A stretch of DNA of 64,000 bases from NCBI GenBank assembly GCA_039822785.1, contig JBCBMO010000006.1, positions 62,001-126,000 of the forward strand. Reading direction: 5' to 3'. A program made the position numbers and the translations under genes. Below are positions 26,901 through 35,819 of this stretch, piece by piece; position 1 is the first letter of the stretch, and each line of letters opens with the position of its first letter. The notes beneath the pieces were generated by a model. The model was not told the DNA's origin. It saw only the letters and a list, made by a program, of their open reading frames with translations, and made no database searches. The stretch is from Thermohalobaculum sp039822785 (GTDB taxonomy: Bacteria; Pseudomonadota; Alphaproteobacteria; Rhodobacterales; Rhodobacteraceae).

Positions 26901-28022
26901 CGGATCTGCCGCGGCCATCTCACGTCTGATCCAGGCTGCAAACTCAGGATCAGGCAGCAGGTGCAGGCCGTCGACGAGGTCGACGATCTGGCGGCGTCGC
27001 AGTTTCCGTAGTGCGGTCTGAACCGCTGCGGCGGATGGCACCTCTCCGAGATCGGCGCCGATCAGATCTCGGCTGTCTGCGGCGAAGGGCTTTGCGCCGC
27101 CTTCTGCGATGAAACTCAGCACGGCGCGATCGATGGGCCGGAGGGCGATCCACGCGTCGTTGAAGTCACGCTGTTCTTCCCCCTCGCGGCGCACGCGTTT
27201 CACGACATCGATCAAGTCCTCATCCGGATGCATCGGCCAGCGGTTCAACGCATCGATCATCAGCCTCGGCAATCGATCGATCGACGCAAAGCAGGCCTTT
27301 GCTCGGTCCATGTCGATGCGTCTTCCGTAGAGCGCCTCATACTCGGTCACGAGGTGCACGACGAAACCATCATCCAGTGCCGGGAAGGGAAGCGTGGTTG
27401 CGAAGCGGAAGAAAGGCGATGTCTTCCTGCCGAACATGCGGGTCAGCCCATCCATGCTGGAGCCGGTGAAGACTGTTCGAACGGACGTCTCATGGCGATT
27501 GAGCGCCGCCCTCAATGCCTTGACCAGTGGGACATTGGCATCGGTGCTCGCCAGTTCCTGTACCTCGTCGATCAGCAGGAAGACGGGGCGCTCCGGGCTG
27601 CCTATACGGCCGATCAACGTGCCTAGGTGAAGCAAGAGGTCGTCGGGCGGCTGTTCCTTCACTGCGCCGAGGTCGAGTTCGGCGCCGAGCGTGCCGCTTG
27701 GCAGGGGGACCGATAGCTTCACCGTTGGTCGGATCTTGGTGAAGCGGTCGATCAGGGTCGCCCGCGTGGAGGCGTGAACGGCTTCCTCGAGGGCGTAGAC
27801 CAGCAGGCCCGTCGGGTCGATGCTCGAAGCCTGTAGATCGATGTAGACGACCGGATGCTTGGCGCGGGCGGCGTGCGGGACGAAGTCGTACTTGAGGAAA
27901 TGGGACTTTCCAACGCGCCGAGGGGCATAGATCTGCACGGCCTTGGCAGCACCGCTCGCAAGCAGCGTGAAGAGCTGAGTGTTCAGCGTAGCTCTCGGAT
28001 AGTGCCAGCGGTCCGGTTCCAT
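26895..28022 (-). CDS. AAA/STAND-like ATPase with C-terminal winged-helix region
   Basis: A 375-residue P-loop ATPase of the archaeal-ATPase/STAND type. The Walker A loop is APRRVGKS (residues 33-40), Walker B is VFLLIDE (147-153), and a sensor-like strand reads TVFTGSS. The C-terminal 100 residues (from about RPIDRAVLSFIAEGG) look like a winged helix. There is no signal or membrane segment. The start at 28022 is certain in frame because a stop lies four codons upstream, but there is no good Shine-Dalgarno; instead a palindrome covers the start region. GC is somewhat lower than its neighbours. It ends overlapping metG by six bases and is divergent from a nuclease gene. The function is unknown; related ATPases occur in defence and mobile systems. 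Confidence 0.85.
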   Translation of the reverse strand: MEPDRWHYPRATLNTQLFTLLASGAAKAVQIYAPRRVGKSHFLKYDFVPHAARAKHPVVYIDLQASSIDPTGLLVYALEEAVHASTRATLIDRFTKIRPTVKLSVPLPSGTLGAELDLGAVKEQPPDDLLLHLGTLIGRIGSPERPVFLLIDEVQELASTDANVPLVKALRAALNRHETSVRTVFTGSSMDGLTRMFGRKTSPFFRFATTLPFPALDDGFVVHLVTEYEALYGRRIDMDRAKACFASIDRLPRLMIDALNRWPMHPDEDLIDVVKRVRREGEEQRDFNDAWIALRPIDRAVLSFIAEGGAKPFAADSRDLIGADLGEVPSAAAVQTALRKLRRRQIVDLVDGLHLLPDPEFAAWIRREMAAADPS

Positions 28023-28023
28023 A

Positions 28024-28050
28024 AGCCATGATTAGCCTTTCATGGCTAAT
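28024..28050 (-). promoter_or_regulatory. Palindrome at the start of the ATPase gene
   Basis: AGCCATGA (28024-28031) and TCATGGCT (28040-28047) are perfect 8-base inverted repeats around eight bases. Nested within, ATTAGCC (28031-28037) pairs with GGCTAAT (28044-28050). The element lies directly upstream of the ATPase start codon, so it could be an operator or an mRNA hairpin that gates translation. Confidence 0.5.
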
Positions 28051-28223
28051 TAGGCAAGGACGGCTAGCGGCGCCTATAAGTAGACTTCGAGCCGTAGGCG
28101 ACGCACCGCGACTCAGGGACGTGCCCGAAACGAGAGCGGCGCTGTGAAGGGCGTCGCATCGAATGTCACGGAAACCTGCGACCCTGGCTCGGACCCCACC
28201 ACGAGCCTGAAAGGAGCGGTCCC

Positions 28224-29561
28224 GTGCCCGGCTACGACGAGAACTTCCTCAAGACACCCATTCCTCTGCCTGGATTTTCCCTCCGACTGGAGGGGCATGT
28301 CTTTCGCCATGACGACCTGCGCGACGGGGTCTATCGCGACTACATCAACTACTCGCTTGCGATGCATAAGACCTATCGCTCGCCGATCTTCGCCGCGCTC
28401 AACATCGACCAGGCGGGGCTGCGCAACGTCAGCCGCAGCGGCTGGAACGTCGACACGCTGATCGGCAACGACTTCCAGCTCAACAACGACTACTACCGCC
28501 ACAATCGCTGGGACCGCGGGCACATTGCGCGCCGTGCCTCCGCCGCCCATGGCGACGACAACCGCGAGGCGAAGGCGGCCTCCGACAGCACGATGTTCTA
28601 TACCAACGCCTGCCTGCAGTTCGACAGCTTCAACCAGGACGAATGGCTGGACCTGGAGAACTGGGTGAAGGACCTGCAGGACGATAACGACAACAAGATC
28701 ACCGTCTTCTCCGGCCCGATCTATGGCGAGGAATCGCTCTTCGTCGTGCCCGAGCACCGCAGCCCGGCCGAGGTGCCCGCGGCCTTCTTCAAGGTCGTGT
28801 GCTTCACCAACAAGCAGGGTGACTTCGAGGTGCGGGCCTTCAACGTACCGCAGGACGAGGCCTCGATGGCCGATTGGCAGGGGCGCAATCGGGTCGACCG
28901 GCAGACCTATCAGACCACGGTCGCCGAGATCGAGCATCTGACCGGGCTGGTGTTCCCGGAGGTGATCGGGCAGCGCAATCCGCTTCTGTACCACGACACC
29001 GCGTCGAACCGTGAGACGGGCGAGGCGCTGAACGTGCGGGAGTTTCCCGAGAACATTCCCGTCGATCAGCCCGGCGATCTGGTGGCCGCCGAGACGCCGC
29101 GGCCCACGATCCTGGACGAGGTGGAGGATGTGTTTATCGTCGGCATGCTGCCCAACCCCAAGGGCGCCGACCGGGGCCGCGAGTGGGTGTCGATCCTGAA
29201 CCTCAAGCCCGAAGCGGTGGATCTTGCGGACTGGGAGCTCACGGACAACGCGGGCAAGGCAAGGCTGTCCGGCAAGCTGCAGCCGGGACAGGCCAAGCGG
29301 CTGCAGGGCGGTGACCTGGGTACGATCAAGCTGTCCAACCGGTCAGACATCGTCACCCTGTGGGACGGCGAGGGGCGGCGCATCGACCGCGTGCGCTATA
29401 GCGACGGTCAGGTGCAGGCAGGGCGTGCGCTGTTCTTCGGCGGCCGCTTCCGCCGCTCCAACGCCCAGGGCAGCCGGGAGGAGGTCATGGACGTCCGGCC
29501 GCGCCTCGCCCACCGCAGCCCGGATGGCGGCCCGGTGACGGGCGGTGGCGCCGGCGACTAG
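28224..29561 (+). CDS. DNA/RNA non-specific endonuclease with C-terminal lamin-tail domain
   Basis: A 445-residue nuclease. The NUC (EndoG/Serratia-type) domain spans about residues 15-260 with the active-site motif DRGH (97-100; catalytic His100) and the metal-ligand Asn in FYTNACLQ, then FNQDEWLDLENW. A lamin-tail-like beta domain follows (about 305-400: EVEDVFIVGMLPNPKG, then REWVSILNLKPEAVDLADWE). There is no signal peptide, unlike secreted nucleases of this family; the N-terminus resembles NUC domains in intracellular effector proteins. The GTG at 28224 has GGAG seven bases upstream. It is divergent from the ATPase gene, about 200 bases apart. It should cut DNA and RNA in the cytoplasm unless controlled, which is inference. 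Confidence 0.87.
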   Translation: MPGYDENFLKTPIPLPGFSLRLEGHVFRHDDLRDGVYRDYINYSLAMHKTYRSPIFAALNIDQAGLRNVSRSGWNVDTLIGNDFQLNNDYYRHNRWDRGHIARRASAAHGDDNREAKAASDSTMFYTNACLQFDSFNQDEWLDLENWVKDLQDDNDNKITVFSGPIYGEESLFVVPEHRSPAEVPAAFFKVVCFTNKQGDFEVRAFNVPQDEASMADWQGRNRVDRQTYQTTVAEIEHLTGLVFPEVIGQRNPLLYHDTASNRETGEALNVREFPENIPVDQPGDLVAAETPRPTILDEVEDVFIVGMLPNPKGADRGREWVSILNLKPEAVDLADWELTDNAGKARLSGKLQPGQAKRLQGGDLGTIKLSNRSDIVTLWDGEGRRIDRVRYSDGQVQAGRALFFGGRFRRSNAQGSREEVMDVRPRLAHRSPDGGPVTGGGAGD

Positions 29562-29596
29562 ATTGCCGTCGTGTGCCGCCCACCCAGCCCTGCCGT

Positions 29597-29667
29597 GTCA
29601 TTGCCCGGCTTGACCGGGCAATCCACGGGCCTGGGACATGGATCCCCCGGTCAAGCCGGGGGATGAC
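29597..29667. repeat. 71-nt double-hairpin palindromic element, copy 2
   Basis: Same length and design as the element at 17516-17586: GTCAT at one end, ATGAC at the other, and two GC-rich hairpins whose arms also pair with each other. The two copies differ mainly in the spacer between the hairpins. It lies between the convergent nuclease and thiolase genes and could terminate transcription from both sides. Confidence 0.85.
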
Positions 29668-29741
29668 GCTCTATGACGGCGCCCGGGGACAACGCTCTAC
29701 CACGGCGCCCTGGGATGGCGCTCCGGCACGGCCTGGGGCGG

Positions 29742-30920
29742 TCAGGGGCGCTCGAGGGCCACGGCGATGCCCTGGCCGCCGCCGATGCACATGGTGACAA
29801 GCCCGCGCTTGGTGCCGGTGCGCTCGAGCTCCGCCAGGCACTTCAGCACCAGGATCGCGCCGGTGGCGCCGATGGGGTGGCCGAGGGCGATAGCCCCGCC
29901 GTTGGGGTTCACCTTGGCCGTGTCGAGACCGAGGCCCTTGTTCACCGCACAGGCCTGGGCGGCGAAGGCCTCATTGCTCTCGATCACGTCGAAATCGTCC
30001 TTGGTGAGATCCAGCCGCTCGAAGAGTTTCGATACTGCCGGGATGGGGCCCAGGCCCATCACCTCGGGCCGCACACCGGCATGGGCATAGCCCAGGACCT
30101 TCGCCCGCACGGAGCGGTTGTCGCGCGCCGCGGTCTCCGCGTCCGCCACCACAATGGCCGCGGCCCCGTCGTTGATGCCCGAAGCGTTGCCGGCGGTCAC
30201 CGTGCCGTCCTTGCGGAAGACCGCGCGCAGCTTCGCCAGATCCTCGGGCGTCGTGTTGGGCTTGGGGTGCTCGTCGGTGTCGACCACGATGTCGCCCTTG
30301 CGGGTCTTGATCGTCACCGGCGCGATCTGACCGGTGAAGTGCCCGGCGGCCATCGCCGCGCCGGCACGCTTCTGGCTCTCCAGCGCGAAGGCGTCCTGTT
30401 CCTCACGCGTGATCTGGTGCTCGGCCGCGACGTTCTCGGCCGTCACCCCCATGTGCCCAGTGCCGAAGGGGCAGGACAGCGCGCCGATCATCATGTCGAC
30501 GACCGTTGCATCGCCCATCTTGACGCCCGTGCGGTTGTTGAGGGCATGCGGGCTGCGCGACATCGCCTCCGCCCCGCCGGCGAGGGCATAGTCCGCATCG
30601 CCCATAGCGAGCGCCTGCACCGCCGAGACCAACGCCTGGGCGCCGGAGCCGCAGAGCCGGTTGACGTTCATCGCGGGCGTCGTGTCGGGCACCCCGGCCT
30701 CGATGCAGGCCACGCGCGAGAGATACATGTCCCGCGGCTCGGTGTTGATCACATGACCGAAGACCGCGTGGCCGATGCGGTCCGGGGCGACATCGGCCCG
30801 CTCCAGCGCGGCCTTGGTCGCATGCACCGCTGTCTGGGTTGGCGGCAGCGACAAGAGCGCCCCCAGGAAACTGCCGATCGGGGTCCGCGCCCCATCCAGG
30901 ATCACCACGTCGCGCGCCAT
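29742..30920 (-). CDS. Acetyl-CoA C-acetyltransferase (thiolase)
   Basis: A 392-residue thiolase, joining or cleaving acyl-CoA units, as in acetoacetyl-CoA formation for polyhydroxybutyrate or beta-oxidation. The acyl-binding cysteine is Cys90 in NRLCGSGAQA. The catalytic His is in GGAIALGHPIGATGA and the second Cys in TMCIGGGQGIAVA. The covering loop includes the segment SCPFGTGHMGVTAENV. Length is normal. GGGAGG precedes the ATG. It stands alone, with no phaB or 3-hydroxyacyl-CoA dehydrogenase beside it, so I cannot choose between biosynthetic and degradative roles. Confidence 0.93.
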   Translation of the reverse strand: MARDVVILDGARTPIGSFLGALLSLPPTQTAVHATKAALERADVAPDRIGHAVFGHVINTEPRDMYLSRVACIEAGVPDTTPAMNVNRLCGSGAQALVSAVQALAMGDADYALAGGAEAMSRSPHALNNRTGVKMGDATVVDMMIGALSCPFGTGHMGVTAENVAAEHQITREEQDAFALESQKRAGAAMAAGHFTGQIAPVTIKTRKGDIVVDTDEHPKPNTTPEDLAKLRAVFRKDGTVTAGNASGINDGAAAIVVADAETAARDNRSVRAKVLGYAHAGVRPEVMGLGPIPAVSKLFERLDLTKDDFDVIESNEAFAAQACAVNKGLGLDTAKVNPNGGAIALGHPIGATGAILVLKCLAELERTGTKRGLVTMCIGGGQGIAVALERP

Positions 30921-31068
30921 GCCATCATCCTCCCAGGCTGATTTGTTTGCCCCGTTTCAACACGGATGCCCGGCCGGCGAAAGGCGCAACGACGCCGCCA
31001 GCTCTATGCAGACCGCGCCCTGCGTGGTGAGAAGGCGCGAAAGCAGGCGAGAAGGAGAGGATAGGCAA

Positions 31069-31584
31069 ATGGCCGAACAGATCAGCGCGCGCGACGCGAC
31101 GCGCCAGGACGCAGCCCCCCTGGCGGCGATCTTGAACGCCATCATCGCCCGCGGCGGGACGACCGCGCTTGAGGTGCCTTTCGACGTCGAGCCCTTCCGC
31201 GCGGCCTACATGGAGCGCGACAGTCAGCTCCTCTGCTCTGTCGCTTTACTCGACGACCGGACGCCTGTGGGGTTTCAATATCTGGGCCGGCATCCCAAGC
31301 TCCCCGGCGACTGGGCGGACATCGCCACCTTCGCGCAGCCCGAGCCCAAGATCCGCGGCGTCGGCCGGGCGCTCTGGGCGCATACGCTGCAGCGGGCAGC
31401 GGGCTTGGGCGTCGCGACGATCAACGCCACCATCCGCGCCGACAACAGGGAGGGGCTCAGCTACTACGGCGCCCTCGGTTTCCAGGACTACAAGGTCGAC
31501 CGCGCTATCCCTTTGCGCGACGGGACGCCGGTGGACCGCATTTCCAAGCGCTTGGATCTGTCGGCAATGCAGGGCGCACCCTAG
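31069..31584 (+). CDS. GNAT family N-acetyltransferase
   Basis: A 171-residue acetyltransferase. It starts MAEQISARDATRQDAAPLAAI, typical of phosphinothricin-acetyltransferase-like GNATs, and has the acetyl-CoA loop KIRGVGRALW and the C-terminal motif NREGLSYYGALGFQDY. The substrate is unknown. The ATG at 31069 follows GAAGGAGAGG. It is divergent from the thiolase gene and ends at a strong hairpin shared with the convergent OmpA-fusion gene. Confidence 0.88.
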   Translation: MAEQISARDATRQDAAPLAAILNAIIARGGTTALEVPFDVEPFRAAYMERDSQLLCSVALLDDRTPVGFQYLGRHPKLPGDWADIATFAQPEPKIRGVGRALWAHTLQRAAGLGVATINATIRADNREGLSYYGALGFQDYKVDRAIPLRDGTPVDRISKRLDLSAMQGAP

Positions 31585-31597
31585 CGCCCCAAAGGAA

Positions 31598-31626
31598 AAG
31601 GCCCCGCGCGGGGTGCGCGGGGCCTT
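31598..31626. terminator. Two-way terminator hairpin
   Basis: A perfect 12-bp stem (AAGGCCCCGCGC at 31598-31609 with its complement at 31615-31626) around a five-base loop lies between the convergent GNAT and OmpA-fusion genes. AAs on one side and TTs on the other suit termination in both directions. Confidence 0.8.
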
Positions 31627-31648
31627 CCGATGTCAGCCTAGGGCCGGA

Positions 31649-33238
31649 TCAGGTGCGGGGCTCGCGGACCCACACCTCGACGCGGCGGTTGGCGAAGCGG
31701 CCGGAGAAGCTGTCGTTGCAGCCCACCGGGGTCAGCTCGCCGTAACCGGCGACGCGCACCGGCGAACGGGACAGGCCATCGGGACCGACGATCGCGGCGA
31801 TCTCCTCCAGCACGCCCTGGGCGCGGCGCACGGCCAGCTGGCGGTTCAGGTCGAACTGACCGATCGAGTCGGTGAAGCCCGCCAGCACGATCTCGCGGCC
31901 GACGAACTCACCGGCGGCGATCTTCTCGGCCAGACGACGCACCTCGGCGAGCGAGCGCGTGTCCAGGCGCGACGAACCCGGCGTGAAGCGGAAGGCCAGC
32001 GACATACGCTCGGCACCGCGCAGGTCGGCGAGCATCTGCTGCATGAGCGGGAAGGAGAACTCCTCGCCCGAGGTCATGGTGTAGATGATCCGCTCGCCTT
32101 CCTCGGCCAGACCGCGGGTCTCGGTGGCCAGGCTCACGAAGCCCGCTTCCTCGACCAGCGGCTGCGCATCCTCGGACAGGGCGAACTCGACCAGATCCTC
32201 GGCGTGCTGATTGTCCACCGACGGGTTCGAGTAGAGGTACAGACGACGCGACAGCGGATACTCCTCGGTCTTCATCGAGAAGGTCGTCGCCTCGGTGACG
32301 ATGCCGCAGTCCAGACGCAGCGCCAGCCGCTTGGAGGCCCGCTCGTTCGCAAGACCGGTGAAGCCGATCCCGGCGAGGTCGTTCGACACGGTGTCCGACA
32401 AAAGCGCATCCGACTCGAAGCGCTCGGCGTCATTGGCCATCTCGACGCCGTTGGCGCGCATCACCAGCGACTGGAAGGTGTCGAAGGTGCCCGACTGGTC
32501 GTCGCGTGCGTAGACGTTGATGTCGAGGTCGAGGCCACCGACTTCCGACCAGTTGGTGATCTCACCGGCGAAGATGTCGGCAATGTCCAGCATCGACAGC
32601 GCGTTGATCGGGTTGTCCGGGTGAACGACGACGATCAGACCGTCGAGCGCCACGACATGCTCGTTCGGGCTGTCGCGCAGATCGCGGATGCCGGCGGCAA
32701 GCAGCGTGTCGGCATCGGCATCACGCATGGCGCGCGAGCTCATGCCGATGGCGGCCTGACCGGCGGCCATCGCCTCGAAGGAATTCGCGGAGCCGAGCGC
32801 CTTCAGGTCGATCGCCGCCATCTCGCGGCCGTCGGCGTGACGGATGCGGATGGTGCTCTCGTTCGGCGTGGCGCTGAGTTCACGCTCGAAGTCGGCGTCC
32901 AGCGAGAAGGCATAGCCCTCGATCAGCGCCGGCATCAGCGAGGCACCGATGGTGCTGGAGCCATAGACGCCGAAGTTGGCGCCGAAGATGTCGAGCTGCG
33001 GGCAGCCGGGGCCCTCGCAGGTCACCTGGCTCGCATCGATGGTCAGCGTGCCAAGGAAGGTCTGGATCTGGTAGGCCGAGCCGTCAAAGCCAACCAGGTT
33101 ACCCGAGAGCGCGGTCGCGCCATCGAGCGACTTCAGCGTAACGGCGGAATCCTGCGCCTGAGCAGGCTCCGCCAGAGCGAACGGTGCCATCCCGGCGACC
33201 GCAACCGCGGCCATGAGCCGCTTCCAATCGGTGAGCAT
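31649..33238 (-). CDS. Phosphate-binding-protein-like domain fused to OmpA peptidoglycan-binding domain
   Basis: A 529-residue exported protein. A signal peptide (about residues 1-28, ending PAQA) leads into a PstS-like periplasmic binding domain (about 80-370) with GSSTIGASLMPALIEGY, DGLIVVVHPDNPI, IFAGEITNWSEVGG and ARDDQSGTFDTF, the strands that hold phosphate in PstS. The C-terminal 130 residues are an OmpA-like domain (FTPGSSRLDTRSLAEVRRLA, FTDSIGQFDLNRQLAVRRA) that should grip peptidoglycan. The binding domain is therefore tethered to the cell wall. GAGGGGAAG precedes the ATG. It is encoded just downstream of a large anchored protein and probably works with it. Confidence 0.88.
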   Translation of the reverse strand: MLTDWKRLMAAVAVAGMAPFALAEPAQAQDSAVTLKSLDGATALSGNLVGFDGSAYQIQTFLGTLTIDASQVTCEGPGCPQLDIFGANFGVYGSSTIGASLMPALIEGYAFSLDADFERELSATPNESTIRIRHADGREMAAIDLKALGSANSFEAMAAGQAAIGMSSRAMRDADADTLLAAGIRDLRDSPNEHVVALDGLIVVVHPDNPINALSMLDIADIFAGEITNWSEVGGLDLDINVYARDDQSGTFDTFQSLVMRANGVEMANDAERFESDALLSDTVSNDLAGIGFTGLANERASKRLALRLDCGIVTEATTFSMKTEEYPLSRRLYLYSNPSVDNQHAEDLVEFALSEDAQPLVEEAGFVSLATETRGLAEEGERIIYTMTSGEEFSFPLMQQMLADLRGAERMSLAFRFTPGSSRLDTRSLAEVRRLAEKIAAGEFVGREIVLAGFTDSIGQFDLNRQLAVRRAQGVLEEIAAIVGPDGLSRSPVRVAGYGELTPVGCNDSFSGRFANRRVEVWVREPRT

Positions 33239-33278
33239 AATCTTCCCCTCGTCTCACGCCCTCTCCGGACAGCGCCCC

Positions 33279-35636
33279 TCAGCGCTGCGAAATGATGATG
33301 TCGCGAACAGCAGCGCCAATCAGGACGCTCTCCCCCGTCGCAACGTCATCGCAGTCAACCGCTGCAAGGCGGCGGACATTCGGATCCTCGACCCGCCCGC
33401 GCGAGGAGCGGATGACCTTGAAGCTGGGGCGCGCATAGTCGCCCGTGCCACAAGTGCCGTCCTCGCCCCGAACATCGCGGCTGGCGTAGTCGAGATACAT
33501 CTGGACGACGCCGGCCTTACCGCCGCGACGGATCCAGTGCGAATAGATCTGCACGCTTTGACCCACGCCATCGACCGGGCCGAAGGACGCCAGGTAGCCA
33601 CCGCCGCGGCGGCGCACGCTGCGGAAGTCGCGCGGCGCCTCGAGGCGGACGTGGCCGTCGCTGCCCTGCTCGGCGCCGAACTCCAGCGCGTGCAGGTTGA
33701 GCGACACGGGGTCGTTCCAGGCGACCGCGACGCGCTCCACGCGCTCCACCCCGGTGAAGGGCACGCTGAACTCGACGCTCTCGCCGTCCTCGAACTCGAG
33801 GCGCGCATCGCTGGACGGCTCGAAGCCATACATCGTCAGCATGCCGCGCCCGGCCCGGTCGACGGCCACGCCGAAGGTCATGTCGGCATAGGTCACCTCG
33901 GCGACGCTGTCCGCATGGCAGGGCGAGGTGATGATCAGATCCGTCTCAGCGGCCGCACGCACGTCCATGGTGACCGAGGGCGGCACGACGCAGGCGAGAT
34001 CTGCCGTCGGCAGCCGGGCCACATCGAAGGCCTCCGGTGTCGCCCCGGCCTCGGGCCGCGCATTGTCCTCGATGATCCCGGGCACGGTGGCGTCGGGCGC
34101 CAGGGTCGTCGTGCCGGGCGTCAGCGCGCCGATGCGGACCTCCTCGTCCTCGCCGCCGCGCGGCGGGGTGGTCAGCGCCGCCGGGCCGGTGGTGTCGAGC
34201 AGCGGCACGGCCGACATCATGTCCCGCATGTTGATGATATCGCCCAGACCGGCCGAGGGCTCGGCGAAGGCAACAGCAGAGCCCGCGGAGCCTGCGTTTC
34301 CGGTCACGTCAGCACCGCTGCGCGCATCGATCGACGGGCCGGCCAGGGCCAGGTTGTCGCCGCCGCCCGTGCTGGGGCGCGGCGCAGCCGCCTGGGTCGG
34401 CACCTCGACGCGGGCAAGCGCCAGGGTCGGCGTCGCACTGCGCTCGATGCCGCTCGGCTGGCCGGCGCCGGCGCCGACGACCGTGCTGGAGCTGCCGTCG
34501 ATACGCGCCACGCGCGCGGCACCGGGCTGCGGAATCTGAAGACCCAAGGGCGGCGTCGACGGCGACTGCGGTGCCTGCGGCTCCGCGCCGCTGCCGGCAA
34601 TCTTAAGGCCGCCGACCTGCGGCTGCGACGGCTGCCCGGTCGCCGGACGGGTCGGTGCGCCAAGCGCGCCGCCACCCGGCGCCCCGGGTGCGGAGGGCGC
34701 GGCCGGCGCAAAGCCGCCGCCAAGGCTGGGTGCCGCGGGCGTGCCGAGCGCCACGCCCAATCCGGGGGGCGCGGTCGGCGCAGAGGGCCCCGCGATCGTG
34801 GGCCGCGGAATGCTGCCGGACGGTGCGCTGGGACGCGGGCTGGAGGGTGCTGCAGCAATGGAGATGCCGCTGCTGTCGAACCCGCTGCCGCCGATAGCCT
34901 GGCCGGGGGAGCGGCCCGGCGCCGTCCCCGCGCCCGGAGCAACGGGCGCAGCACCGACGCCGCCAGGTGCGACGGGGTTGCTGATGCCGGCGACCGAGGG
35001 CTGGCTGGGGCGAGGCGCGCTCGGCTGAGGCGCCGCCGAGGTCAGCGGGATCGAAGGTGTTGACGCAGCCGAGGGGGTCGGCGCCGAGGGAACCACGATC
35101 CGCGGCAGCGTCGCGCCGTCGTCCGCGGGCGCGTCGGCGATCTCGGCCGTCGGTGTCGTCACGGGACGCGGCGCCGCGGAAGGATCGAGCAGTGCCACCT
35201 GATCGTTGACCTGAGGCTCCGGTGCATTCCGCGTGCCGGTCGCGCCGCGTACGTTCACGGTCACTTCGCCGACGCGCTCGTCCGCGTCGAGGCCTGTCAG
35301 GGTGTAGGTGAAAGTCTGGGTTGCCTCGCAGTCCACCTCCGCCAGGAACTGCAGCGCCTCGCCCTGCACGAAGACGCGACCGCAGTTGGGCTGCGACAGC
35401 ACCTCGAGGCGGGCGTAGTCGGCAACGGTCAGGTTCTCGTCGTTGGCGAGGACATCGATGCGGGTCAGCGTATCGGGCGCCACGCTGATCGCGTCCGGGC
35501 GCAGCGCGATGACATTCGGGGAGCCATCGCCGCCCAGAAGTTCCGATACCATATCCTGACGCTGGACAAGCGTCCCCACGGCCAGCATCAGCACGATGCC
35601 GGACAGGATCGATATCATCCGGTCGTCTTTGAACAC
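33279..35636 (-). CDS. Large membrane-anchored Ala/Pro/Gly-rich envelope protein
   Basis: A 785-residue protein. A single hydrophobic segment near the N-terminus (about residues 8-26) should anchor it in the inner membrane. Residues 45-130 resemble a cadherin-like or Ig-like repeat (RIDVLANDENLTVADY, then FTYTLTGLDADERVGEVTV). About 300 residues of low-complexity Pro/Ala/Ser/Gly follow, fit to span the periplasm. The C-terminal 220 residues form a folded domain with several cysteines (LACVVPPS, SPCHAD, GTCGTG, VDCDD) that I do not recognise. The start is a GTG with GAGGG upstream. It precedes the PstS-OmpA fusion by 41 bases on the same strand. Confidence 0.8.
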   Translation of the reverse strand: MFKDDRMISILSGIVLMLAVGTLVQRQDMVSELLGGDGSPNVIALRPDAISVAPDTLTRIDVLANDENLTVADYARLEVLSQPNCGRVFVQGEALQFLAEVDCEATQTFTYTLTGLDADERVGEVTVNVRGATGTRNAPEPQVNDQVALLDPSAAPRPVTTPTAEIADAPADDGATLPRIVVPSAPTPSAASTPSIPLTSAAPQPSAPRPSQPSVAGISNPVAPGGVGAAPVAPGAGTAPGRSPGQAIGGSGFDSSGISIAAAPSSPRPSAPSGSIPRPTIAGPSAPTAPPGLGVALGTPAAPSLGGGFAPAAPSAPGAPGGGALGAPTRPATGQPSQPQVGGLKIAGSGAEPQAPQSPSTPPLGLQIPQPGAARVARIDGSSSTVVGAGAGQPSGIERSATPTLALARVEVPTQAAAPRPSTGGGDNLALAGPSIDARSGADVTGNAGSAGSAVAFAEPSAGLGDIINMRDMMSAVPLLDTTGPAALTTPPRGGEDEEVRIGALTPGTTTLAPDATVPGIIEDNARPEAGATPEAFDVARLPTADLACVVPPSVTMDVRAAAETDLIITSPCHADSVAEVTYADMTFGVAVDRAGRGMLTMYGFEPSSDARLEFEDGESVEFSVPFTGVERVERVAVAWNDPVSLNLHALEFGAEQGSDGHVRLEAPRDFRSVRRRGGGYLASFGPVDGVGQSVQIYSHWIRRGGKAGVVQMYLDYASRDVRGEDGTCGTGDYARPSFKVIRSSRGRVEDPNVRRLAAVDCDDVATGESVLIGAAVRDIIISQR

Positions 35637-35819
35637 GTCAGACCACCCTCGGTTCGCTTCGCCGGCGCATTCCGCCGAGCACGTCCACCCACCAGACCAG
35701 ACTTCTTCTCAATTCGCTGCCGCAACCTAGCGAAATGACAAGGCCTTTTCCAGCCACCCCACGCTTGACGACCCTACTGGACCCGCCACCTTCACCCGCA
35801 TCCACCGGAGGAACCACGA

